A stretch of 64,000 bases of DNA from Otis tarda (Eukaryota; Chordata; Aves; Otidiformes; Otididae): contig JAPMTP010000088.1 of assembly GCA_026413225.1 (NCBI GenBank), positions 62,001 through 126,000 on the forward strand, read 5' to 3'. The notes beneath the pieces were generated by a model. That model was given only the letters and a program-made list of their open reading frames with translations. It had not been told where the DNA came from and made no database searches. The translations under genes were made by a program, and so were the position numbers. This document shows, piece after piece, positions 37,614-49,100 of this stretch (position 1 is its first letter; every line of letters starts with the position of its first letter).

Positions 37614-40496
37614 GGAGCCCGCCCACAAGCTGCCAGCAGCCAGCCCAGGCACAGGCACTGTAGCTGGCTGTTGGTGGCTCCAAACAAAGTCTAAAAGAGC
37701 TTTTTGGTTGCCTATTTCACTTCAGATCCCCTGCCCAGTGCAGTTTTGCCTGCTCTGAAGCAACGTTGTCCCTGCAGCAAAATGGATGACGCCTCGTGGT
37801 AAGCAGTTGCAGTGGAGCTGTGAGTTTTCAGCTGCACCCCTGGTGAGTCAGGAGCCCGCCCACAAGCTGCCAGCAGCCAGCTCAGGCACTGTAGCTGGAT
37901 GTTGGTGGCTCCAAACAAAGTGTAAAAGAGCTTTTTTGGTTGCCTATTTCACTTCAGATCCCCTGCCCAGTGCAGTTTTGCCTGCTCTGAAGCTTGTCTC
38001 TGCAGCAAAATGGCTGATGCCTCGTGGTAAGCAGTTGGAATGCAGCTGTGAGTTGTCAGCTCCAACCCTGGTGAGTCAGGAGCCCGCCCACAAGCTGCTA
38101 GCAGCCAGCACAGGCTCAGGCACTGTAGCTGCATGTTGGTGGCTCCAAACAAAGTCTAAAAGAGCTTTTTTGGTTGCCTATTTCACTTCAGATCCCCTGC
38201 CCAGTGCAGTTTTGCCTGCTCTGAAACTTGTCTCTGCAGCAAAATGGCTGATGCCTCGTGGTAAGCAGTTGGAATGCAGCTGTGAGTTGTCAGCCCAAAC
38301 ACCTGGTTAGTCAGGAGCCCGCCCACAACCTGCCAGCAGCCAGCCCAGGCACAGGCACTGTAGCTGGCTTTTGGTGGCTCCAAACAAAGTCTAAAAGACC
38401 TTTTTTGTTTGCCTCTTTCTTTTAAGATCCCCTGCCCAGTGCAGTTTTGCCTGCTCTGAAGCAAGACTGTCCCTGTAACAGAATGGATGATGCCTCCTGG
38501 TAAACAGTTGGAATGCAGCTGTGAGTTGTCTGCTCCACCCCTGGTGAGTCAGGAGCCCACCCACAAGCTGCCAGCAGCCAGCCCAGGCACAGGCACTGTA
38601 GCTGGCTGTTGGTGGCTCCAAACAAAGTCTAAAAGAGCTTTTTGGTTGCCTATTTCACTTCAGATCCCCTGCCCAGTGCAGTTTTGCCTGCACTGAAGCA
38701 AGTTTGTCCCTGCAGCAAAATGGCTGACGCCTCGTGGAAAGCAGTTGGAATGCAGCTGTGAGTTGTCAGCTCCCCCCCTAGTGAGGCAGGTGACTGCCCA
38801 CAAGCTGCCAGCAGCCAGGCCAGGCATAGGCACTGTAGCTGGCTGTTGGTGGCTCCAAACAAAGTCTAAAAGAGCTTTTTTGGTTGCTCATTTCACTTCA
38901 GATCCCCTGCCCAGTGCAGTTTTGCCTGCTCTGAAGCAACTTTGTCCCTGCAGCAAAATGGATGACGCCTCGTGGTAAGCAGTTGCAGTGGAGCTGTGAG
39001 TTTTCAGCTGCACCCCTGGTGAGTCAGGAGCCCGCCCACAAGCTGCCAGCAGCCAGACCAGGCACTGTAGATGGATGTTGGTGGCTCCAAACAAAGTGTA
39101 AAAGAGCTTTTTTGGTTGCCCATTTCACTTCAGATCCCCTGCCCAATGCAGTTTTGCCTGCTCTGAAGCTTGTCTCTGCAGCAAAATGGCTGATGCCTCG
39201 TGGGAAGCAGTTGGAATGCAGCTGTGAGTTGTCAGCTCCACAGCTAGTGAGTCAGGAGCCCTCACATAAGCTGCCAGCAGCCCGCCGAGGCACTGTAACT
39301 GGCTGTTGGTGGCTCCAAACAAAGTCTAAAAGAGCTATTTTGGTTGACCATTTCACTTCAGATCCCCTGCCCAGTGCAGTTTTGCCTGCTCTGAAGCAAC
39401 TTTGTCCCTGAAGCAAAATGGATGACGCCTCGTGGTAAGCAGTTGCAGTGGAGCTGTGAGTTTTCAGCTGCACCCCTGGTGAGTCAGGAGCCCACCCACA
39501 AGCTGCCAGCAGCCAAAACAGGCACTGTAGCTGGATGGTGGTGGCTCCAAACAAATGTAAAAGAGCTTTTTTGGTTGCCTATTTCACTTCAGATCCCGTG
39601 CCCAATGCAGATTTGCCTGCTCTGAAGCTTGTCTCCGCAGCAACATGGCTGATGCCTCCTGGTAAGCAGTTGGAATGCAGTGTGAGTTGTCAGCCCCACC
39701 CCTGGTGAGTCAGGAGCCCGCCCACAACATGCCAGCAGCCAGCCCAGGCACAGGCACTGTAGCTGGCTGTTGGTGGCTCCAAACAAAGTGTAAAAGAGCT
39801 ATTTTGGTTGGCCATTTCACTTCAGATCCCCTGCCCAATGCAGTTTTGCCTGCTCTGAAGCTTGTCTCTGCAGCAAAATGGCTGATGCCTCGTGGGAAGC
39901 AGTTGGAATGCAGCTGTGAGTTGTCAGCTCCAGCCCTGGTGAGTCAGGAGCCCAACCACAAGCTGCCAGCAGCCAGCCCAGGCACAGGCACCGTAGCTGG
40001 CTGTTGGTGGCTCCAAACAAAGTCTAAAAGAGCATTTTTGGTTGACCATTTCACTTCAGATCACCTGTCCAATGCAGTTTTGCCTGCTCTGAAGCTTGTC
40101 TCTGAAGCAAAATGGCTGATGCCTCCTGTTAAGCAGTTGGAATGCAGCTGTGAGTTTTCTGCTCCACCCCTGGTGAGTCAGGAGCCCGCCCACAAGCTGC
40201 CAGCAGCCAGCCCAGGCACAGGCACTGTAGCTGGCTGTTGGTGGCTCCAAACAAAGTCTAAAAGAGCTTTTTTGGTTGCCTATTTCACTTCAGATCCCCT
40301 GCCCAGTGCAGTTCTGCCTGCTGTGAAGCTTGCCCCTGCAGCAAAATGGATGATGCCACGTAGTAAGCAGTCAGCTCCACCCCTGGTGAGTCAGGAGCCC
40401 TCACACAAGCTGCCAGCAGCCAGCCGAGGCACAGGCACCGTAGCTGGCTGTTGGTGGTTCCAAACAAAGTCTAAAAGAGCATATTTGGTTGCCCAT

Positions 40497-40500
40497 TTCA
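40497..40500. other. Empty-site relative of the CR1 insertion point
   Basis: This unit carries the same leading variants as the CR1-bearing units (CCACGTAGTAAGC, GCCCTCACACAAGC, CAGCCGAGGCACAGG, GAGCATATTTGGTTGCCC) but reads straight through CATTTCACTTCAGATC with no insertion. Only one TTCA is present. It shows that TTCA is duplicated on the two sides of each CR1. A second such unit has its TTCA at 57949-57952. Confidence 0.8.
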
Positions 40501-42229
40501 CTTCAGATCTCCTGCCCAGAGCGGTTTTGCCTGCTCTGAAGCTTCTCTCTGTAGTAAAATGGCTCATGCCTCGTGGTAAGCAGATGGAATGCAGCTGTGA
40601 GTTTTCTGCTCCACCCCTGGTGAGTCAGGAGCCCGCCCACAAGCTGCTAGCAGCCTGCCCAGGCACAGGCACTGTAGCTGGCTGTTGCTGGCTCCAAACA
40701 AAGTCTAAAAGAGCATTTTTGGTTGACCATTTCACTTCAGATCACCTGTCCAATGCAGTTTTGCCTGCTCTGAAGCTTGTCTCTGAAGCAAAATGGCTGA
40801 TGCCTCCTGTTAAGCAGTTGGAATGTAGCTGTGAGTTGTCTGCTCCAACCCTGGTGAGTCAGGAGCCCCCCCACAAGCAGCTAGCAGCCAGCACAGGCAC
40901 AGGCACCGTAGCTGACTGTTGGTGGCTCCAAACAAATTCTAAAAGAGCTTTTTTGGTTGCCTATTTCACTTCAGATCCCCTGCCCAGTGCAGTTTTGCCT
41001 GCTCTGAAGCAATTTTGTATGTGCAGCAAAATGGCTGATGCCTCCTGGTAAGCAGTTGGAATGCACCTGTGAGTTGTCAGCCCCACCCCTGGTGAGTCAG
41101 GAGCCCGCCCACAAGCTGCCAGCAGCCAGCCCAGGCACAGGCACTGTAGCTGGCTGTTGGTGGCTCCAAACAAAGTCTAAAAGAGCTTTCTTGGTTGCCT
41201 ATTTCACTTCAGATCCCCTGCCCGGTGCAGCTTTGCCTGCTCTGATGCAAGCTTACCACTGCAGCAAAATGGATGATGCCACGTGGTAAGCAGTCAGCTC
41301 CACCCCTGGTGAGTCTGGAGCCCGCCCACAAGCTGCCAGCAGCCATCACAGCCACTGGCACGGTAGCTGGCTGTTGGTGGCTCGAAACAAAGTCTAAAAG
41401 AGCTTTTTTGGTTGCCCATTTCACTTCAGATCCCCTGCCCAGTGCAGTTTTGCCTGCTCTGAAGCAATTTTGTCCCTGCAGCAAAATGGCTGACGCCTCG
41501 TGGAAAGCACTTGGAATGCAGCTGTGAGTTGTCAGCCCCACCCCTGGTGAGTCAGGAGCCCTCACACAAGCTGCCAGCAGCCAAAACAGGCACTGTAACT
41601 GGCTGTTGGTGGCTCCAAACAAAGTCTAAAAGAGCTATTTTGGTTGACCATTTCACTTCAGATCCCCTGCCCAGTGCAGTTTTGCCTGCTCTGAAGCTGG
41701 TTCCTGAAGCAAAATGGCTGATGCCTCCTGGTAAGTAGTTGGAATGCAGCTGTGAGTTGTCTGCTCCACCCCTGGTGAGTCAGGAGCCCGCCCAGAAGCT
41801 GCCAGCAGCCAGCCCAGGCACAGGCACCGTAGCTGACTGTTGGTGGCTCCAAACAAAGTCTAAAAGAGCTTTTTTGGTTGCGTATTTCACTTCAGATCCC
41901 CTGCCCAATGCAGTTTTGCCTGCTCTGAAGCAAGCTTGCCCCTGCAGCAAAATGGATGATGCCTCCTGGTAAACAGTTGGAATGCAGCTGTGAGTTGTCA
42001 GCTCCACCCATAGTGAGGCAGGTGACTGCCCACAAGCTGCCAGCAGCCAGCCCAGGCATAGGCACTGTAGCTGGCTGTTGGTGGCTCCAAACAAAGTCTA
42101 AAAGAGCTTTTTTCGTTGCCCATTTCACTTCAGATCCCCTGCCCAGAGCAGTTTTGCCTGCTCTGAAGCTTGCCCCTGAAGCAAAATGGCTGATGCCTCC
42201 TGGTAAGCAGTTGGAATGCAGCTGTGAGT

Positions 42230-42375
42230 TTTCCAGCTCCACCCCTGGTGAGTCAGAGCCCGCCCAGGAAGCTGCCAGCAGCCAGCACAGTCACTGGCAC
42301 CGTAGCTGGCTGTTGGTGACCTCCAAACAAAGTCTAAAAGAGCTTTTTTGGTTGCCTGTTTCACTTCAGATCCCT
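42230..42375. other. Cluster of single-base indels within one B unit
   Basis: Relative to its closest relatives (49085-49230 and 56665-56815), this unit has an extra C in TTTTCCAGCTCC, a missing G in GAGTCAGAGCC, an extra G in CCCAGGAAGC, an extra C in GGTGACCTCC and a missing C in AGATCCCTGCCC. Five one-base indels in about 145 bp is far above the surrounding rate. Confidence 0.8.
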
Positions 42376-43256
42376 GCCCATTGCAGTTCTGCCTGCTCTG
42401 AAGCAAGTTTGTCCCTGCAGCAAAATGGAAGATGCCTCGTTGTAAGTAGTCATCTCCACCCCTGGTGAGTCAGGAGCCCGCCCACAACCTGCCAGCAGCC
42501 AAAACAGGCAGTGTAGCTGGCTGTTGGTGGCTCCAAACAAAGTCTAAAAGAGCTTTTTGGTTGCCTATTTCACTTCAGTTCCCCTGCCCAGTGCAGTTTT
42601 GCCTGCTCTGAAGCTTGTCTCTGAAGCAAAATGGCTGATGCCTCCTGTTAAGCAGTTGGAATGCAGCTGTGAGTTGTCAGCTCCACCCCTGGTGAGTCAG
42701 GAGCCCGCCCACAAGCTGCCAGCAGCCAGCCCAGGCACAGGCACTGTAGCTGGCTGTTGGTGGCTCCAAACAAAGTCTAAAAGAGCTTTTTGGTTGCCTG
42801 TTTCACTTCAGATCCCCTGCCCAGTGCAGTTTTGCCTGCTCTGAAGAAATTTTGTCCGTGCAGCAAAATGGCTGATGCCTTGTGGAATGCACTTGGAATG
42901 CAGCTGTGAGTTGTCAGCTCCACCCCTAGTGAGGCAGGTGACTGCCCACAAGCTGCCAGCAGCCAGCCCAGGCATAGGCACTGTAGCTGGTTGTTGGTGG
43001 CTCCAAACAAAGTGTAAAAGAGCTTTTTTCGTTGCCTATTTCACTTCAGATCCCCTGCCCAGTGCAGTTCTCCCTGCTCTGGTGCAAGCTTGCCCCTGCA
43101 GCAAAATGGATGATGCCACGTAGTAAGCAGTCAGCTCCACCCCTGGTGAGTCAGGAGCCCTCACACAAGCTGCCAGTAGCCAGCCGAGGCACAGGCACCG
43201 TAGCTGGCTGTTGGTGGCTCCAAACAAAGTCTAAAAGAGCATATTTGGTTGCCCAT

Positions 43257-43260
43257 TTCA
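43257..43260. repeat. Target-site duplication TTCA at the 3' end of CR1 copy 1 (partner 46191-46194)
   Basis: The B unit is interrupted after GCCCATTTCA and resumes after the CR1 as TTCACTTCAGATCCC. The duplicated TTCA is therefore the target-site duplication. It is short, as is common for CR1. The last bases can also be read as part of the tail octamer, so its length could be 3-4 bp. Confidence 0.75.
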
Positions 43261-43300
43261 TAGAATCATAGAATCATAGAATCATAGAATCATAGAATGG
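43261..43300 (-). repeat. CR1 3' tail, five octamers (copy 1)
   Basis: Five octamers read ATTCTATG on the minus strand (TAGAATCA on plus), ending against the target site. This microsatellite-like tail replaces a poly(A) tail in CR1 elements and is the diagnostic family mark. Confidence 0.95.
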
Positions 43301-43519
43301 TTAGAGTTGGAAGGGACCTTCAAAGGTCATCTAGTCCAACCCCCTGCAAGAGCAGGGACATCCCTGACTAGATCAGGTTGCTCAGAGCCTCATCCAGCCT
43401 GGCCTTGAACACTTCCAGGGATGGGGCATCCACCACCTCTCTGGGCAACCTGTTCCAGTGCTCTACAACTCTCATTGTAAAAAATTTTTTTCTAATATCT
43501 AATCTAAACCTACCTCCTT

Positions 43520-44914
43520 CTAATTTAAACCTTTACCCCTTGTCCTATCACAACAGGCCCTACTGAACTGTTTCTCCCCATCTTTCCTGTAGGCCCCCTT
43601 GAGGTATTGGAAGACCGCTATCATGTCTCCCCGGAGCCTCCTCTTCTCCAGGCTGAACAGCCCCAACTCTCTCAGCCTGTCCTCATAGGAGAGGTGCTCC
43701 AGCCCTCTGATCATCTTGGTGGCCCTCCTCTGGACCCTTTCCAACTGGTCCATGTCCTTCTTGTGTTGGGGGCTCCAGAACTGGACGCAGTACTCCAGGT
43801 GGGGTCTCACCAGGGCAGAGTAGAGGGGCAGAATCACCTCCCTCGACCTGCCGGCCACGCTCCTCTTGATGCAGCCCAGGATGCGGTTGGCCTTCTGGGC
43901 CGCAAGGGCGCATTGCCCGCTCATGTTGAGCCTCTCGTCCACCAGCACTCCCAAGTCTTTCTCCTCAGGGCTGCTCTCAATCCATTCTCCGCCCAGCCTG
44001 TATTTGTGCCTGGGATTGCCACGACCCAGGTGCAGGACCTTGCACTTGGCCTGGTTGAACTTCATGAGGTTGGCACGGGCCCACCTCTCCAGCCTGTCAA
44101 GGTCCCTCTGGATGGCATCCCTCCCTTCCAGCGAGTCGACGGCACCACACAGCTTGGTGTCATCGGCGAACTTGCTGAGGGTGCACTCTATCCCACTGTC
44201 CATGTCGCCGACAAAGATGTTGAACAGGGCCGGGCCCAACACGGACCCCTGAGGGACGCCACTGGTGACCGGTCTCCACTTGGACATTGAGCCGTTGACC
44301 ACCACTCTCTGAGTGCGGCCATCCAGCCAACTCCTTATCCACCGAGTGGTCCATCCATCGAACCCATGCCTCTCTAGTTTAGAGAGAAGGATGTCATGCG
44401 GGACAGTGTCAAAAGCTTTGCACAAGTCCAGGTAGACGATATCCGTTGCCCGTCCCTTGTCCACCGATGCTGTTACCCCGTCATAAAAGGCCACCAAATT
44501 GGTCAGGCACGATCTGCCCTTGGTGAAGCCATGTTGGCTGTCACCAACCACCTCCTTGCTCTCCATGTGCCTTAGCATGGTTTCCAGGAGAATCTGCTCC
44601 ATGACCTTGCCAGGCACGGAGGTGAGGCTGACCGGCCTGTAGTTGCCCGGGTCTTCCTTACTCCCCTTTTTAAAAATGGGGGTTATGTTCCCTCTCTTCC
44701 AGTCATCGGGGACCTCACCAGACCTCCACGATTTCTCAAATATGATGGCCAGTGGCTTGGCAACTTCATCCGCCAGTTCCTTCAGGACGCGCGGATGGAT
44801 CTCATCAGGCCCCATGGACTTATGCACCTTCAAGTTCCTTAGATGGTCCTGAACCTGCTCTTCGAGCACCGTGGGCGGTTCTTCATCCTCACAGTCCCTG
44901 CCTGTGCCTTCCAC
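43520..44914 (-). pseudogene. CR1 ORF2 reverse transcriptase part, copy 1
   Basis: The 464 codons encode the CR1 reverse transcriptase used for target-primed reverse transcription. Visible motifs, in order, are [39 protein letters not shown], motif [12 protein letters not shown], motif [13 protein letters not shown], the catalytic FADDTK box, LDRLERWA, the thumb/connection-like [12 protein letters not shown] and [20 protein letters not shown]. It ends at GKGLN-stop. The family's usual C-terminus continues in another frame just downstream ([18 protein letters not shown]), so a single-base change shared by all three copies removes about 55 residues. The upstream link to the endonuclease is also out of frame here. 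The protein is not expected to be functional as it stands. Confidence 0.93.
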
Positions 44915-46152
44915 AGCTTGGGTGGGGAGACAAGAGCCCTTATCAGTGAAGACTGAGGCAAAAAGTCGTTGAGTACCTCAGCCTTCTCCACATCCCGGGT
45001 AACCACGACACCCGTTACCTTCCGGAGGGGGCCTACATTCTCCTTGGATTTTCTTTTGTCCCCTACATACCTGTAAAAGCTTTTCTTGTTACTTTTTATA
45101 TTCCTGGCCAGATTCGATTCCATCAGGGCTTTAGCCTTCCTCACCCTATCCCTGGCCGCTCGCACAGCCACTCGGTAGTCCTCCCAGGCTACCTGTCCCC
45201 GCTTCCACCCTCTATAGGCTTCCTTCTTTACTTTCAGTTGGTCCAGGAGCTCCTTGCTCATCCACGCTGGCCTCTTGGCCTTTTTGCCCGACTTCTTCTT
45301 CATCGGGATGCACCTCTGCTGAGCTTGGAGGAGGTGCTCCTTAAATATGGACCAACTTTCCTGGGCCCCTCTTCCCTCCAGGGCCGCCTCCCATGGCACT
45401 TTGCCCATGAGGTTCCTGAAGAGGCAGAAGTCCGCCTTCCTGAAATCTAGGGCAGAGAGCTTGCTGTGCAGTTTCCTCGCCGCCCCGTGGATCTTGAATT
45501 CCACCGCGTCATGGTCACTGCAGCCAAGGCTGTCCGTCAGTTTCACGTCCCCCACCAGCCCCTCCCTGTTGGTGAGCACAAGGTCCAGCATGGCACCCCT
45601 CCTTGTCGGCTCCTCTATCGCCTGCAGGAGGAAGTTATCGTCCACGCATTCCAGGAACCTCCTGGACTGCCTGTGCCCTGCCGTGTTGTCTCTCCAACAG
45701 ATGTCAGGGTGGTTGAAGTCCCCCATGAGGACCAGGGCTTGTGACCGCTGTGAGGCTGCTCCTATCTGCCTATAGAGCGCCTCGTCCGCTCTGTCTTCCT
45801 GGCCAGGCGGCCTGTAACAGACCCCCACCGTAACATCCCCCATCCGTCCCTGTCCTCTGATCTTGACCCATAAGCTCTCTGTCAGCTCCTCCCCCATCCC
45901 CAGGCGGAGCTCCACGCACTCCAGCCGGTTGCTGACATAGAGAGCGACACCCCCTCCTCGTCTTCCCTGCCTGTCTTTTCTAAAAAGCCTGTACCCCTCC
46001 ATGTTGACGCTCCAGTCGTAAGAGCCGTCCCACCACGTCTCCGTGATGCCAACAAGGTCGTAGCCCTGCTCGCACGCAGGCATCTCCAGTTCTTCCTGTT
46101 TATTCCCCATGCTGCGTGCGTTGGTATAGAGACACTTCAGCAGGGTCCTCAA
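44839..46152 (-). pseudogene. CR1 ORF2 endonuclease part, copy 1
   Basis: This is an apurinic-like (APE) endonuclease domain that nicks target DNA. Visible motifs are [17 protein letters not shown] at the N-terminus, ITETWWD (metal-binding Glu near residue 38), [33 protein letters not shown] (near residues 144-153) and the terminal SDH motif in [10 protein letters not shown] (near 212-214). A basic linker follows (RRATDR-like helices, KSKENVGP). In this copy the frame continues through [20 protein letters not shown] before it is lost at the short A-run. The first codon is TTG and the frame is open further to the truncation point ([16 protein letters not shown]), so no true start is present. 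Confidence 0.93.
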
Positions 46153-46190
46153 TAAAACCGACTTGCTGGCTGGAGTGACAGGTTGCTGGC

Positions 46191-49100
46191 TTCACTTCAG
46201 ATCCCATGCCCAGAGCAGTTTTGCCTGCTCTGAAGCTTGTCTCTGAAGCAAAATGGCTGATGCCTCGTGGTAAGCAGATGGAATGCAGCTGTGAGTTGTC
46301 TGCTCCACCCCTGGTGAGTCAGGAGCCCGCCCACAAGCTGCCAGCAGCCAGCCCAGGCACAGGCACTGTAGCTGGCTGTTGGTGGCTCCAAACAAAGTCT
46401 AAAAGAGCTTTTTTGGTTGCCTATTTCACTTCAGATCCCCTGCCCAGTGCAGTTTTGCCTGCTCTGAAGCTTGTCTCTGAAGCAAAATGGCTGATGCCTC
46501 CTGTTAAGCAGTTGGAATGCAGCTGTGAGTTGTCAGCTCCACCCCTGGTGAGTCAGGAGCCCGCCCACAAGCTGCCAGCAGCCAGCACAGGCACAGGCAC
46601 TGTAGCTGGCTGTTGGTGGCTCCAAACAAAGTCTAAAGAGCATATTTGGTTGCCTAATCTTTTCAGATCCCCTGCCCAGTGCAGTTTTGCCTGCTCTGAA
46701 GCAATTTTGTCCGTGCAGCAAAATGGATGATACCTCGTGGAAAGCAGTTGGAATGCAGCTGTGAGTTGTCAGCTCCACCCCTGGTGAGTCAGGAGCCCGC
46801 CCACAAGCTGCCAGCAGCCAGCCCAGGCACAGGCACTGTAGCTGGCTGTTGGTGGCTCCAAACAAGATCTAAAAGAGCATATTTGGTTGCCTATTTCTTT
46901 TCAGATCCCCTGCCCAATGCAGTTTTGCCTGCTCTGAAGCAATTTTGTCCGTGCAGCAAAATGGCTGATGCCTCCTGGAAAGCAGTTGGAATGCAGCTGT
47001 GAGTTGTCAGCTCCACCCCTGGTGAGTCAGGAGCCCGCCCACAGGCTGCCAGCAGCCAGCCCAGGCACAGGCACTGTAGCTGGCTGTTGGTGGCTCCAAA
47101 CAAAGTCTAAAAGAGCTTTTTGGTTGCATGTTTCACTTCAGATCCCCTGCCCAGTGCAGTTTTGCCTGCACTGAAGCAATTTTGTCCGTGCAGCAAAATG
47201 GCTGACGCCTCGTGGAAAGCACTTGGAATGCAGCTGTGAGTTGTCACCTCCACCCATAGTGAGGCAGGTGACTGCCCACAAGCTGCCAGCAGCCAGCCCA
47301 GGCATAGGCACTGTAGCTGGTTGTTGGTGGCTCCAAACAAAGTGTAAAAGAGCTTTTTTCATTGCCTATTTCACTTCAGATCCCCTGCCCAGTGCAGTTC
47401 TGCCTGCTCTGAAGCAAGCTTGCCCCTGCAGAAAAATGGATGATGCCACGTGGTAAGCAGTCAGCTCCACCCCTGGTGAGTCAGGAGCCCTCACACAAGC
47501 TGCCAGCAGCCAGCACAGTCACTGGCACCGTAGCTGGCTGTTGGTGGCTCCAAACAAAGTCTAAAAGAGCTTTTTTGGTTGCCTATTTCACTTCAGATCC
47601 CCTGCCCAGTGCAATTTTGCTTCCTCTGAAGCAAGCTTGCCCCTGCAGCAAAATGGCTGATGCCTCCTGGTAAACAGTTGGAATGCAGCTGTGAGTTGTC
47701 AGCTCCACCCCTAGTGAGGCAGGTGACTGCCCACAAGCTGCCAGCAGCCAGCCCAGGCATAGGCACAGTAGCTGGTTGTTGGTGGCTCCAAACAAAGTCT
47801 AAAAGATCTTTTTTTGTTGCCCATTTCACTTCAGATCCCCTGCCCAGTGCAGTTTTGCCTGCTCTGAAGCAAGTTTGTCCCTGCAGCAAAATGGATGATG
47901 CCACGTGGTAAGCAGTTGGAATGCAGCTGTGAGTTGTCAGCTCCACCCCTGGTGAGTCAGGAGCCCGCCCACAAGCTGCCAGCAGCCAAAACAGGCACTG
48001 TAGCTGGCTGTTGGTGGCTCCAAACAAAGTCTAAAAGAGCTTTTTTGGTTGCCTGTTTCACTTCAGATCCCCTGCCCAGTGCAGTTTTGCCTGCTCTGAA
48101 GCTTGTCTCTGAAGCAAAATGGCTGATGCCTCCTGTTAAGCAGTTGGAATGCAGCTGTGAGTTGTCAGCTCCACCCCTGGTGAGTCAGGAGCCCGCCCAC
48201 AAGCTGCCAGCAGCCAGCCCAGGCACAGGCACTGTAGCTGGCTGTTGGTGGCTCCAAACAAAGTCTAAAAGAGCTTTTTGGTTGCCTATTTCACTTCAGA
48301 TCCCCTGCCCAGTGCAGTTTTGCCTGCTCTGAAGCAAGCTTGCCACTGCAGCAAAATGGATGATGCCACGTGGTAAGCAGTCAGCTCCACCCCTGGTGAG
48401 TCAGGAGCCCGCCCACAAGCTGCCAGCAGCCATCACAGCCACTGGCACGGTAGCTGGCTGTTGGTGGCTCCAAACAAAATCTAAAAGAGCTTTTTTGGTT
48501 GCCCATTTCACTTCAGATCCCCTGCCCAGTGCAGTTTTGCCTGCTCTGAAGCAAGCTTGTCCCTGCAGCAAAATGGCTGACGCCTCGTGGAAAGCACTTG
48601 GAATGCAGCTGTGAGTTGTCAGCTCTGCCGCTAGTGAGTCAGGAGCCCTCACACAAGCTGCCAGCAGCCAAAACAGGCACTGTAACTGGCTGTTGGTGGC
48701 TCCAAACAAAGTCTAAAAGAGCTATTTTGGTTGACCATTTCACTTCAGATCCCCTGCCCAGTGCAGTTTTGCTTCCTCTGAAGCAAGCTTGCCCCTGCAG
48801 CAAAATGGATGATGCCACGTGGTAAACAGTTGGAATGCAGCTGTGAGTTGTCAGCTCCACCCCTAGTGAGGCAGGTGACTGCCCACAAGCTGCCAGCAGC
48901 CAGCCCAGGCATAGGCACTGTAGCTGGTTGTTGGTGGCTCCAAAGAAAGTCTAAAAGAGCTTTTTTCGTTGCCCATTTCACTTCAGATCCCCTGCCCAGA
49001 GCAGTTTTGCCTGCTCTGAAGCTTGCCCCTGAAGCAAAATGGCTGATGCCTCCTGGTAAGCAGTTGGAATGCAGCTGTGAGTTTTCAGCTCCACCCCTGG

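Larger units (their letters stand above)
17837..43260. repeat. Satellite array B, block 1, about 234-bp monomer, about 109 copies
   Basis: A tandem array with all units in one orientation and a consensus of about 234 bp. In order each unit has: AAAGTCTAAAAGAGC, a T-run and pyrimidine-rich TTGCCTATTTCACTTCAG, ATCCCCTGCCCAGTGCAG, TTTTGCCTGCTCTGAAGC, CAAAATGGCTGATGCC, GGTAAGCAGTTGGAATGC, AGCTGTGAGTTGTCAGCTCC, ACCCCTGGTGAGTCAGGAGC, CCGCCCACAAGCTGCCAGC, CAGGCACAGGCACTGTAGCT and GGCTGTTGGTGGCTCCAAAC. Common indels are a 21-bp deletion (GCAGTCAGCTCC form), a 4-bp difference (GAAGCTTGTCTCTG against GAAGCAAGTTTGTCCCTG) and loss or gain of one CAGGCA hexamer. CpG is sparse. Open frames are long on both strands because the period is divisible by three; I see no evidence of coding. 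The family is not recognised. Confidence 0.97.
39590..43260. repeat. CR1-bearing macro-repeat, copy 1, left satellite flank
   Basis: The satellite units to the left of CR1 copy 1 match those to the left of CR1 copy 3 (57046-60297) at an offset of 17.45 kb, falling to 17.04 kb near the CR1 because two monomers present here (about 42120-42560) are absent there. From about 41210 they also match the flank of CR1 copy 2 (48297-50130). Shared markers include CAGATCCCGTGCCCAATGC with GCAACATGGCTG, GATCTCCTGCCCAGAGC with TAGTAAAATGGCTCATGCC, and AATTTTGTATGTGCAGC. Confidence 0.85.
43261..46190 (-). mobile_element. CR1 LINE, copy 1, 5'-truncated, 2930 bp
   Basis: A non-LTR retrotransposon of the CR1 family, in reverse orientation. 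Its 3' end is at 43261 with the octamer tail, then a short 3' UTR, the reverse transcriptase region and the endonuclease region. It stops at 46190 near the start of ORF2, so ORF1 and the 5' UTR are missing; full-length CR1 is about 4.5 kb. The frame is open up to the truncation point. Target-site duplication TTCA lies on both sides (43257-43260, 46191-46194). Compared with copies 2 and 3 it has an A-run one base shorter (44960-44964), which breaks the frame between endonuclease and reverse transcriptase. Copies 1 and 2 show no substitution that I could find. Confidence 0.97.

Noticed and set aside
39675-41051. A 458-codon open frame in array B, with many similar frames of 150-300 codons
   Set aside because: The B period and its commonest indels (21 and 6 bp) are multiples of three and the unit has few stops. 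Frames therefore stay open on both strands until a 4-bp variant shifts them. No start context, codon bias or domain supports coding.
43607-44290. 227-codon and shorter plus-strand frames inside each CR1 copy (also 50470-51153 and 60643-61326)
   Set aside because: They lie antisense to the reverse transcriptase and have no recognisable domain; they are shadows of ORF2.
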